Source of the DNA: Pseudomonadota bacterium
Lineage (GTDB): Bacteria > Pseudomonadota > Alphaproteobacteria > UBA1280 > RI-95
Reading direction: 5' to 3'
DNA: 64,000 bases
Assembly: GCA_016125375.1 (NCBI GenBank)
Contig: WGLU01000002.1
Span: forward strand, 211,227-275,226
Every line of letters starts with the position of its first letter. The first letter of the stretch is position 1. The notes below the pieces were generated by a model. That model was not told the DNA's origin, ran no database searches, and saw only the letters and a program-made list of their open reading frames with translations. The translations under genes and the position numbers were made by a program. Positions 50,707 through 59,236 of this stretch are shown piece by piece.

Positions 50707-51711
50707 ATGGCGCAGTATAACAGAAAAAATGAAGTCCTTAAAAAGCAGTACGAAAACCATCTGGAGCTGGATGAAAGGTTAAGTGAGACAACCCGGCTTA
50801 GTAAGTTAAGAGACATACGAAAGTTTGAGACCTACACTAATTTTAAGGACTTCAAAACCTTTTCTAAGCAACAGGCTATGGGGTTTAAAGACAGCTATAA
50901 AAAGCATAGCGTCGAATACTCAACCCTTTCGCACACCATTCGCAACCTACGGGAATTTTTTGGGTGGCTGACACAGCAACCCAAATACCGGAGCAAAAGC
51001 AAAATCGAAGCTGTGCGGGTTTTTAGCCTTACCCGAAAAGAGGAGAACATTGCCCAAAGAAAAGCATACAAAGACGCCCCTACTTTGGAGCAAGTAAGGC
51101 ATGTTCTTTCCTCTATGCCGACAGATACTGAACAACAAATGCGCGACAAAGCAATGATTGCTTTCGTCGCTTGCACAGGTGTGCGAGTGACAGCTTTAAT
51201 GAGCCTGAAAATCAGCCACATAGATGAGCACCAAAAACTAGTACGACAAAACCCCGCCGAAGTAGACACAAAATTTGGCAAATACATTGTGACCCAACTC
51301 TTTCCTGTTGGAGAGGATATCCAACAAATCGTGGTGGACTGGGTGCGATACATGAAAGCAAACAAACTGGCTGACCAAAACAGCCCGCTTTTCCCTGCCA
51401 TGTTAAGTGAATACAAAGCAGAAACTGGCGAATTTACACAAGAGCACCTATCCACCCAACACATCAGCAGCCAAACAACTATTAGGCGGGTATTTTCCGA
51501 GGCCTATAAAAATGCCGGACTAAAATACTACAACCCTCATACCATGCGTCATATGCTGACAAGCCTGGGAGAAAAACTATGTAACACGCCGGAAGAGTTT
51601 AAGGCGTGGAGCCAAAACCTCGGCCATAGCTCACCATTAACTACTTTTACCAGCTATGGGCAGGTGCATACACACAGGCAATGTGAGCTGATATCAAGCC
51701 TTTCGAGGTGA
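50707..51711 (+). CDS. second tyrosine recombinase
   Basis: ACTGVRVTALMSL, HTMRHMLTSLG, LGHSSPLTTFTSYG catalytic R-HxxR-H-Y. Confidence 0.92.
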   Translation: MAQYNRKNEVLKKQYENHLELDERLSETTRLSKLRDIRKFETYTNFKDFKTFSKQQAMGFKDSYKKHSVEYSTLSHTIRNLREFFGWLTQQPKYRSKSKIEAVRVFSLTRKEENIAQRKAYKDAPTLEQVRHVLSSMPTDTEQQMRDKAMIAFVACTGVRVTALMSLKISHIDEHQKLVRQNPAEVDTKFGKYIVTQLFPVGEDIQQIVVDWVRYMKANKLADQNSPLFPAMLSEYKAETGEFTQEHLSTQHISSQTTIRRVFSEAYKNAGLKYYNPHTMRHMLTSLGEKLCNTPEEFKAWSQNLGHSSPLTTFTSYGQVHTHRQCELISSLSR

Positions 51712-51776
51712 CCCAGACAGCACAAAGGGCACAAGTTTCTTTTGCAGAAAACTACTAAATACCCTAATCTTTTCTG

Positions 51777-51990
51777 GCGGAATAGCTAAACACTTCCGCG
51801 GGGCTTGATAACCCCAAACACTAGGTGGCAGGCACCGCCATTAAAGGTGCCCTGTGTCTTTTGGCACAAACAGTTTCTCGGTTTTATGGCCGGGAGGCGG
51901 TGTCATGTCCAAGGTGCGTGCACCTAAAAGCACTGCGCCGTTCCTAGTGTACGGTTATCAACTCCCGGCTACCTTTCAAAGGTAGCCTTA
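51777..51990 (+). ncRNA. candidate structured RNA (or folded recombination site) downstream of second recombinase
   Basis: Long-range stems TTGATAAC/GTTATCAA and ACACTAGG/CCTAGTGT, internal hairpins, and terminal hairpin GGCTACCTTTcAAAGGTAGCC (51967-51987). Confidence 0.75.
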
Positions 51991-52019
51991 TGTTTTTAAC
52001 TTATGGGAGACCTGCACAT

Positions 52020-52364
52020 ATGGCATTACAAGATATTCTCGGGAAGTCTACTTACCAGTCACTCCCTCCTTTGGTCGTCGGCAAGCTAGAGCGACTGGAC
52101 GAGGAAGACCAAAACCTTTTCATGGCAACATACAAAGACAATCGAAAAAATTGGGTTGTTGCTTACCTATGCTGGATTTTCACTTTCCATTATTTGTATT
52201 TAGGCGGCACAAAATCTTTACTCACCCAAATCATTTTCTGGATAACATTTGGAGGTTTTGGTATCTGGTGGGTATTCGACTTTTTACGCTTACCGAGCGT
52301 GGTTAATCGTATCAATGGAGAGCTTGCTATTGGTATTATTCGCGATATACGGCAGCTCAGTTAA
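52020..52364 (+). CDS. TM2-domain membrane protein
   Basis: FHYLYLGGTKSLLTQIIFWITFGGFGIWWVFDFLRLP. Confidence 0.75.
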   Translation: MALQDILGKSTYQSLPPLVVGKLERLDEEDQNLFMATYKDNRKNWVVAYLCWIFTFHYLYLGGTKSLLTQIIFWITFGGFGIWWVFDFLRLPSVVNRINGELAIGIIRDIRQLS

Positions 52365-52429
52365 TAAAACATTTTGGTAACCACCTAATAACTGTACACA
52401 AAACTAGTAAATCGCTAAACTCCACACCT

Positions 52430-55309
52430 ATGCAGGTAGAACAATTTATTAGTAAATGGCGCAACGCCAGTTTAGGCGAACACCGTTCTGGTTCCGGGGC
52501 GGTGCAGCACTTCCTTGACCTGTGTGACCTGCTAGGCGTAGAAAAGCCCTCCGATGCTGATAATAAAGCTGAATGGTACTGCTTTGAGCGCGGAGCACGA
52601 AAAACCACAGGTAAGAGTGGTTGGGCAGATGTTTGGAAGCGCGGTCATTTCGGCTGGGAATATAAGGGTAATGGCAGCAATCTCGACAAGGCATTTGCAC
52701 AGCTTCAACAATATGCTGTTGCACTTGAGAACCCACCTTTACTTGTCGTTTCCGATATGGAACGCATCATCATACATACTAACTTCACCAATACAGTTTC
52801 ACAGGTGCATGAAATTGGGTTAGAGGATCTGCGCGATGCCCACAAACGTGATGTGCTGCTATGGGTTTTCACTGACCCTGACCGCCTCAAGCCAGATAAA
52901 ACCATTCAGGCTCTCACCGATGCAGCAGCTCAAAAATTTGCAGAATTAGCTTTGCGTATCCGTAACCGTGGCCACGAACCTGAACAAGTTGCCCACTTTA
53001 TCAATAGGCTAGCATTTTGTATGTTCGCGGAAGACGTCAACCTGCTACCTCGTCATTTTTTTACCGAACGCCTGTATAAACTAGTCAGTCATCCAGAGCG
53101 TATTGAGCCAGCCCTTAAAGCCCTTTTCAGTGCGATGGCGAAAGGCGGCATGTATGGCGATGAACCCATCGAGTGGTTTAATGGCGGCCTGTTTGATGAT
53201 AACGCCGTATTACCGCTCGAACGGGAAGATATCGCTCTGCTTTATGAAGCTGCCAAAATGGACTGGCAGGATATTGATCCCTCTATTTTTGGCACCTTAT
53301 TTGAGCGTGGTCTCGACCCTGAAAAGCGCAGCCAGTTAGGGGCACATTATACCGACGCTGAGAAAATTATGATGATTGTCGAACCTGTCATCATCCAACC
53401 GCTTTTACGTGAGTGGGAAGACACCCTCCAGGCTATTGAAAAAGAGTTTGAAAAAGAGAGTACTGCCAAAAGAGCCAAAGATAGGGCTGACGCAGCCAAA
53501 AGATCTTTTGCCAGGATGGAAAAACTACGCTCACAATTTTTAGTAAAACTGGAAAATTTCCAAGTTTTAGATCCTGCTTGTGGTTCCGGCAACTTTCTAT
53601 ATATAGCGCTCAAGGCACTAAAAGATATTGAACACCGAGTGTACCTTGAAAGCGAAGTTTATGGGCTACCAAAACCCGCCTTGATGCGCACAGGCCCCCA
53701 TAATATGCGCGGAATAGAGCTGAATAGCTACGCTGCTGAACTAGCCCGCATGACGGTATGGATTGGCGAAATTCAATGGTGCCTAAAGCACGGCTGGCAA
53801 ATCAATAAACAACCTATCCTCAAGCCGCTAAAAACAATTGAGAACCGAGATGCTCTCATCAGTGCCGACGGAAAAGAGGCCATTTGGCCTGCAGTGGATG
53901 TAATCATTGGTAACCCCCCTTTTCTGGGCAACAAAAAGATGATTGCCGAATTGGGTGAAGAATATACCAATGCCCTGCGAACCACCTATAAAGGCAGGCT
54001 TTCAAATAGCATCGACCTCGTTTGCTATTGGTTTGATAAGGCTGACCAGCTCATGCGTGAAAGTAAAGCACACAGGGTTGGGCTTGTGGCCACCAACAGC
54101 ATAAGCGGCGGTAAGAACCGTGATGTACTCAAGGTAATTTGCAAAGAACACCACATGTTTAATGTCTGGCGTGATGAGCCGTGGACAGTTGAAGGTGCGG
54201 CAGTACGAGTGGCTCTTGTGATGTTTGCCCAATGCAAGCTGGAAGACACCACAAGCCTTGATGGCGAAGCTGTAGAAGAGATTTTTTCTGACTTAACAGG
54301 CAATAATTCTGGTAAAGCCGACTTGTCCACGGCCAGACAACTGGAAAGCAACCTCAACCTAGCCTATCAGGGCACGATTAAAGGAGGGGCGTTTGATATT
54401 AGCTATGGACAGGCAAAAGAATGGCTTCAATTACCCTTAAACCCTAACGGTCAACCAAATTCTGGCGTAGTAAGACCGTGGGCCAACGGTATGGACGTAA
54501 CCCGCAGACCAGAAGGAAAACGGATTATTGACTTTGGCACAGATATGACGAAGGAAGATGCTTCTCTTTACGAGGCTCCCTATGCTTATGTCCTTGAACA
54601 TGTAGAGCCTATTCGCAGTAAGGTTCGTAGGGAGGGACATGCCAAGTATTGGTGGCGACATGGCGAGGCTCGACCCGGTATGCGTAATATGCTTGCACCT
54701 CTATCACGTTATCTTGCAACACCTCGCGTTGCAAAACATAGAATTTTTGTCTGGAAAGACCGCGCTGTGCTACCTGATAGCGCCTTAATAGCGATTGCCC
54801 GAGACGACGACACTACCTTTGGCATTTTACATAGCCGTTTTCACGAACTATGGTCACTGCGTATGTGTACTTATCTTGGCGTTGGCAATGACCCACGCTA
54901 CACACCCAGCACTACCTTTGAAACTTTCCCGTTCCCAGAAGGGCTAGAACCCAATAGGCCTGCAAGTAAATATGCCAATAACCCTCGCGCTCAAAAGATT
55001 GCACAGACTGCCCAAAGACTTAATGAACTGCGTGAAAACTGGCTCAACCCACCCGACCTGATAAAGCGTGAGCCGGAGGTTGTTGAGGGCTATCCTGACC
55101 GTCTCTTGCCAATTGATGACAGGGCGGCCACCATCTTGAAAAAACGTACGCTAACAAACCTGTACAATGAACGACCTACATGGCTGGCCAACGCACACCG
55201 CGCACTTGATGAGGCAGTTGCAGAAGCCTATGGCTGGAACGTAGACATGACCGATGATGAAGTTTTGGCTGCTTTGCTTGATTTGAACTTGAAAAGGTCT
55301 GATAAATAA
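52430..55309 (+). CDS. single-polypeptide type IIL (MmeI-like) restriction-modification enzyme
   Basis: D-X9-E-X-K nuclease motif (DVWKRGHFGWEYK), VLDPACGSGNFL SAM motif, IGNPPFLG N6-adenine MTase motif. Confidence 0.9.
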   Translation: MQVEQFISKWRNASLGEHRSGSGAVQHFLDLCDLLGVEKPSDADNKAEWYCFERGARKTTGKSGWADVWKRGHFGWEYKGNGSNLDKAFAQLQQYAVALENPPLLVVSDMERIIIHTNFTNTVSQVHEIGLEDLRDAHKRDVLLWVFTDPDRLKPDKTIQALTDAAAQKFAELALRIRNRGHEPEQVAHFINRLAFCMFAEDVNLLPRHFFTERLYKLVSHPERIEPALKALFSAMAKGGMYGDEPIEWFNGGLFDDNAVLPLEREDIALLYEAAKMDWQDIDPSIFGTLFERGLDPEKRSQLGAHYTDAEKIMMIVEPVIIQPLLREWEDTLQAIEKEFEKESTAKRAKDRADAAKRSFARMEKLRSQFLVKLENFQVLDPACGSGNFLYIALKALKDIEHRVYLESEVYGLPKPALMRTGPHNMRGIELNSYAAELARMTVWIGEIQWCLKHGWQINKQPILKPLKTIENRDALISADGKEAIWPAVDVIIGNPPFLGNKKMIAELGEEYTNALRTTYKGRLSNSIDLVCYWFDKADQLMRESKAHRVGLVATNSISGGKNRDVLKVICKEHHMFNVWRDEPWTVEGAAVRVALVMFAQCKLEDTTSLDGEAVEEIFSDLTGNNSGKADLSTARQLESNLNLAYQGTIKGGAFDISYGQAKEWLQLPLNPNGQPNSGVVRPWANGMDVTRRPEGKRIIDFGTDMTKEDASLYEAPYAYVLEHVEPIRSKVRREGHAKYWWRHGEARPGMRNMLAPLSRYLATPRVAKHRIFVWKDRAVLPDSALIAIARDDDTTFGILHSRFHELWSLRMCTYLGVGNDPRYTPSTTFETFPFPEGLEPNRPASKYANNPRAQKIAQTAQRLNELRENWLNPPDLIKREPEVVEGYPDRLLPIDDRAATILKKRTLTNLYNERPTWLANAHRALDEAVAEAYGWNVDMTDDEVLAALLDLNLKRSDK

Positions 55310-55391
55310 GGTTACAAGAGCACTACACACCCTAAGATTGTGTACTCTATATGAAACCGTTCCAGTAACCATTATAAAGTTGTCATTAATA

Positions 55392-56501
55392 ATGCAATTT
55401 AAAGAAACCCGCACAGCAGCACAAAAATACTGGCACGTCATACATCAACGATCCATTCAAAAACGGGAAGCTACCCGCCCAGAAAGATTAAAGCGCTTTA
55501 AAGCTGGGCAAAGTCGATATATTCCAGATCATCCTCACATTGATGTCTTAAAAGCCCCCGAGCTGTTAAGCCTAGATACAAATGGCATATCGAATACTCT
55601 CACCTTTTTGACAGAACTTAGGAAGCTGGTGTTTATAGATAGGGCAAAACATATTAGGCTTGACCTGTCTGCCTGCAAAGAAATTGATATCGCAGCCGCC
55701 CTCACCTTGACGGCAGAAATTGAACGGTGCTTAGCAAAGGCACCTGTAAGAATTCAAGGTAACTGCCCGCATCCAGATGCGGGAGATGCTTTTCTAACAC
55801 TAAGAGACTTGGGATATTTCTCCTATTTAGGCACAAAAAAAATTCCGGAATGGAAGAAAGAAGTCATACCCGCAGTAGAGGTATTGAGAATAGTATCCAG
55901 CACTCATGGAGATGGTGAGGCACTGGCTAAAGCAGGTCAAAAACTTATCCTAGGTAATGAACAACAGCAGAACCTATTCAGCAGATATGTTTACCGAGTA
56001 CTAACCGAAGCAGCCACCAATTCAGTGCGCCACGCTTACCTAGAAGGTCATGATCATTCTATGCCTTGGATAGATGGGAAATGGTGGATGACTGGCTTTA
56101 GGGACACCGTAAACAAACGGGTTGTCATGGTTTTCTACGACTTAGGCTTAGGAATTCCTCAAACACTTCCTATTAGATGGGAGAACTTTTGGAAAGATCT
56201 ATTGAACATAACGCCAAATGATGCGGAAGTAATCAAGCTCGCAATGGAGGTAAGAAGATCACGCACAGACATAGGCGGATATGGTTTAAATGACATGAAA
56301 AATGTTGTACAAGAACACTGTAAAGGTGGCGTACTGCAAATACTAAGTGGTAAAGGGTGTTACCAATATTCTAAAAGTGCCGAAGGTGAGTTTGAAGAGA
56401 CTAGTTCCTTACCTGGGCACATTGAAGGTACTCTAATTATATGGTACCTAGATAATTTTGAAGGCATGGAACATGAGCACAAAAGAGATAAGCGTCGCTG
56501 A
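55392..56501 (+). CDS. STAS-like plus GHKL (HATPase_c) protein
   Basis: LDLSACKEIDIAAALTLTAEIERCL (STAS-like); RVLTEAATNSVRHAY (N-box), FYDLGLGIP (G1), GGYGLNDMKNVV (G2). Confidence 0.8.
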   Translation: MQFKETRTAAQKYWHVIHQRSIQKREATRPERLKRFKAGQSRYIPDHPHIDVLKAPELLSLDTNGISNTLTFLTELRKLVFIDRAKHIRLDLSACKEIDIAAALTLTAEIERCLAKAPVRIQGNCPHPDAGDAFLTLRDLGYFSYLGTKKIPEWKKEVIPAVEVLRIVSSTHGDGEALAKAGQKLILGNEQQQNLFSRYVYRVLTEAATNSVRHAYLEGHDHSMPWIDGKWWMTGFRDTVNKRVVMVFYDLGLGIPQTLPIRWENFWKDLLNITPNDAEVIKLAMEVRRSRTDIGGYGLNDMKNVVQEHCKGGVLQILSGKGCYQYSKSAEGEFEETSSLPGHIEGTLIIWYLDNFEGMEHEHKRDKRR

Positions 56502-56787
56502 GGACTTTTCTAGATATCCCATTGGCCGCACCAGAGAGGAGAGTGCGTATTGCGGTGATGTCTTCCGTGAACGACACTTAGTTCCTGCATTTAAAAATGC
56601 ACAAACAGTACACGTCAATTTAGATGGAACTGCTGGGTATGGCTCTTCATTCTTGGATCAAGCCTTTGGAGGACTTGTAAGATATGAAGGTTATACAGCC
56701 GACGAACTCCATCAACGTCTTAAGTTAACCTCAAATGATGATGAGTCCCTTATTGCTGAGACTTGGGGATACATAAATGACGCTTAG
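56473..56787 (+). CDS. STAS-like DUF4325-type protein
   Basis: YPIGRTREESAYCGDVFRERHLVPAF...VHVNLDGTAGYGSSFLDQAFGGLVR; overlaps upstream gene by 29 nt. Confidence 0.78.
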   Translation: MSTKEISVAEDFSRYPIGRTREESAYCGDVFRERHLVPAFKNAQTVHVNLDGTAGYGSSFLDQAFGGLVRYEGYTADELHQRLKLTSNDDESLIAETWGYINDA

Positions 56788-57223
56788 CGCTGTTGTCGAA
56801 ACTATATTATGGCCATTATGCTCGGGTATTATTTCATGGCTTGTGGCGCACTACGTCGCCAACAAACGTATAAATGATGCCCGGCTTTGGGACTTAATTC
56901 AACGAGCAGAAAGCCAAGTTGATATAATAGATCTTAAAGCATGCGCTTATTGGGAGGCTGGTCATTGCCCATCAGCTTCTCAGTACAGTCGCGAGCTTCA
57001 AGTGATGCTCAGGGATCTGGCTAGCATGATCAATAAAGTAAAGAACCTTTGCCCCAAACAGAAAGAAGCTCTGTTAAATCGAATGACCGCTTTTAGAAAG
57101 TCTGTTACTCTCGACTTTGAAAACACTAAAAGATCCAAACTTCCCTCAAATGCCCCTAAATTGAAAGATATATCTGAGGAAGCAACCGCTCTCAGAGAAC
57201 TTTTAAGTGACTTAGCGCCCTAA
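56777..57223 (+). CDS. N-terminally membrane-anchored protein, third gene of the STAS/GHKL operon
   Basis: VVETILWPLCSGIISWLVAHYVANKR TM segment, then Cys-containing helical region; overlaps upstream gene by 11 nt. Confidence 0.65.
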   Translation: MTLSAVVETILWPLCSGIISWLVAHYVANKRINDARLWDLIQRAESQVDIIDLKACAYWEAGHCPSASQYSRELQVMLRDLASMINKVKNLCPKQKEALLNRMTAFRKSVTLDFENTKRSKLPSNAPKLKDISEEATALRELLSDLAP

Positions 57224-57227
57224 TCAT

Positions 57228-57248
57228 ACGGGTAACTTTAGGGGTAAC
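57228..57248 (+). promoter_or_regulatory. right-end arm-like sites (CGGGTAAC, GGGGTAAC)
   Basis: 57229-57236 CGGGTAAC and 57241-57248 GGGGTAAC, related to the left-end GCGGGTAAC cluster. Confidence 0.45.
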
Positions 57249-57316
57249 ACCAAAAAATCCGACACATAAATCTATATAAAACAAAATTATAGACATTTAG
57301 TTAAACTGACGCCGCC

Positions 57317-57336
57317 CCACCATTTAGGAGTTTAAC
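57317..57336 (+). repeat. attR-like core repeat CCACCATTTAGGAGTTTAAC
   Basis: Identical to 47263-47282. Confidence 0.92.
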
Positions 57337-57351
57337 AACCTCCCGAGGGAG

Positions 57352-57966
57352 ATGTCTTTCAAAGTGTCAAACCAAGAGCCTTCTGAACACCCCCCATACA
57401 TCTTTAAGAGCCCTCTACTAACAGTACATGGCGTGCTCATATTGGCATGCATTTGGAATATCCTAGACTCTGACACACCCTCAGCTTGGGTCTTTTGTTC
57501 AGTATTCATTTTTCTATTCGGATTTTTAACGGAATATCTAAGTTTGTTATGGGACACTTGTGCGGAACATCAGCCACGCTTAGCTGAAAAAGCAACGCAC
57601 ATTCTGGAAGAAAATGACCCGAATGAGTCGGTAGTCCTGAGGTTTATTATCAAACACAGGAGCAACCCAATAATACATGCCACTTTCACGCCATCACCTA
57701 GAAGAGTGGAGGTTTTTGTACTCCTATCAATGTTTTTCAGCATTATTTCAGGTACGGCCTTATGTCTGGGCATAGTATTTCTTGTAATGGCTGCTGCCTC
57801 AAAACTCATGGGGATCTGGAGCATCATTATTCTAGCGCTTCTTGTGCTCGCACTCTACGCCTTGTGGAAGGACATACGGAATGAGCTCGTAAGCACCCCA
57901 GAGACGCTGGAAATTATTGAGAAAACAGTCCCAAAGAAGCTGAAAAGAGGGAAAATATCTAATTAG
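57352..57966 (+). CDS. multi-pass membrane protein, uncharacterised
   Basis: 204-aa ORF with four hydrophobic segments, just outside attR. Confidence 0.6.
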   Translation: MSFKVSNQEPSEHPPYIFKSPLLTVHGVLILACIWNILDSDTPSAWVFCSVFIFLFGFLTEYLSLLWDTCAEHQPRLAEKATHILEENDPNESVVLRFIIKHRSNPIIHATFTPSPRRVEVFVLLSMFFSIISGTALCLGIVFLVMAAASKLMGIWSIIILALLVLALYALWKDIRNELVSTPETLEIIEKTVPKKLKRGKISN

Positions 57967-58093
57967 TTAAGCCGATACCACTTTCTACCCCCCCAAAAAA
58001 TCCCCTTGCACTTTTTTACAGCTTTGATAGCATCGGTTTTAACAAGGTGTCTTCACTACTTTCCCCTGTTACAGCAGACCAACCCCACTTAGC

Positions 58094-59236
58094 GTGGAGA
58101 TTTTTGCTGTGATCATAGACAGCCAGATAAAAGACCTGCTTTATGAGTTGGAGCAGGCACCCCCACACCGGGACCCCGGGCCCCTTCTGGCAAAGCTCAT
58201 CCAAACCCTCACCCATAACTGCCAACGCCACCCGCACACCCCACACCACCACCCTCCCGCATACCCGCATATCCCCCTACCCGCCTACCCGACCGACGCC
58301 GAAGGCTACGCCATAGCCCAGGACCCCCTCCAAGACGAAGCTGCATTTAAGGATACCTTCCACACCTACGGGCTGGTAGTGGGCAAACAGGTGATTACGC
58401 CCGCGCTCTGCACACGCGCTGTTGCGCGTTTGGAGGAACTGACCGCCGCTTTAAGCGATGGCACCTGTGACCTGCGCAATCCCGACACATGGCACCATAT
58501 GCCGCAGGACGCTCAAGGCGCGCCGCTCCTCAGCCGCGGGTTTTACGAGGTCTATCACGACGCCTTGTGGGCGGACATCCGCCAGAGCCTGCGCCTGTAC
58601 CTGCACCACGTGGTGCTGTGGCACCGTGCCGATTTGTGGACGAGTTTCGACCGCTTTGGCATCAAATTGCCGCAGAGTCCGGACGGGAAGGCGCTCGGAC
58701 TGCATGTGGACCAGAACCCCACCGTCCACAGCGGCTTTAAAACCCTGCAGGGCATTCTGGCGCTGGCCGATAACCCGGCCGAGCAAGGCACCTTCCGCGC
58801 CGTTTGCGGCTCCCGCGCGCTGTTTGTAGACTATGCGCCGCTTGCCACCAACAAAGGGGAGTATATTGCCCTCTCGGACGGCTCTGAACTTGCAGAGCGC
58901 CTGCGCCCCCATGCACAGGCCTTTCCGCTCCACGCTGGGGACATTGTGACGTGGGACAGCCGCACCACCCACGCCAACACCAGTAACCTGTCCGACAGTC
59001 CACGCTTTGTGGCCATGGTTGCCGCAGGGCCGGCACCTGCCGACTTTGCCGCCCAGCAAGCCATCCGCAAGGAGGCCTTTGCCAGCGCGCTGGGCAGCAA
59101 CGTGCGTGACGCCCTGATGCACGCCAGCCAAAAACCGCGCTTTACCGACAGCGCGCGCATGAACCACCACCGCACCCCTGAAAACCTGAACCTGTTAGGA
59201 GAGCACCTCTATGGTTTCCGTCCCTATGCGTCCTAA
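58094..59236 (+). CDS. phytanoyl-CoA dioxygenase-like Fe(II)/2OG oxygenase (GTG start)
   Basis: LGLHVDQNP (HxD) and WDSRTTHANTSN (distal His). Confidence 0.7.
   Translation: MEIFAVIIDSQIKDLLYELEQAPPHRDPGPLLAKLIQTLTHNCQRHPHTPHHHPPAYPHIPLPAYPTDAEGYAIAQDPLQDEAAFKDTFHTYGLVVGKQVITPALCTRAVARLEELTAALSDGTCDLRNPDTWHHMPQDAQGAPLLSRGFYEVYHDALWADIRQSLRLYLHHVVLWHRADLWTSFDRFGIKLPQSPDGKALGLHVDQNPTVHSGFKTLQGILALADNPAEQGTFRAVCGSRALFVDYAPLATNKGEYIALSDGSELAERLRPHAQAFPLHAGDIVTWDSRTTHANTSNLSDSPRFVAMVAAGPAPADFAAQQAIRKEAFASALGSNVRDALMHASQKPRFTDSARMNHHRTPENLNLLGEHLYGFRPYAS

Larger units (their letters stand above)
47263..57336. mobile_element. integrative element inserted at the 3' end of ssrA
   Basis: Exact 20-bp direct repeats at both ends, integrase next to ssrA, AT-richer accessory cargo. 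Confidence 0.9.

Noticed and set aside
51800-51966. Calling the folded region an integron attC site
   Set aside because: Arms have attC-like topology but do not match GTTRRRY/RYYYAAC, no extrahelical base is evident, and there is no cassette array; kept only as an analogy.
51777-51990. Calling the structured region a retron msr-msd or group II intron
   Set aside because: No reverse transcriptase ORF anywhere in the window.
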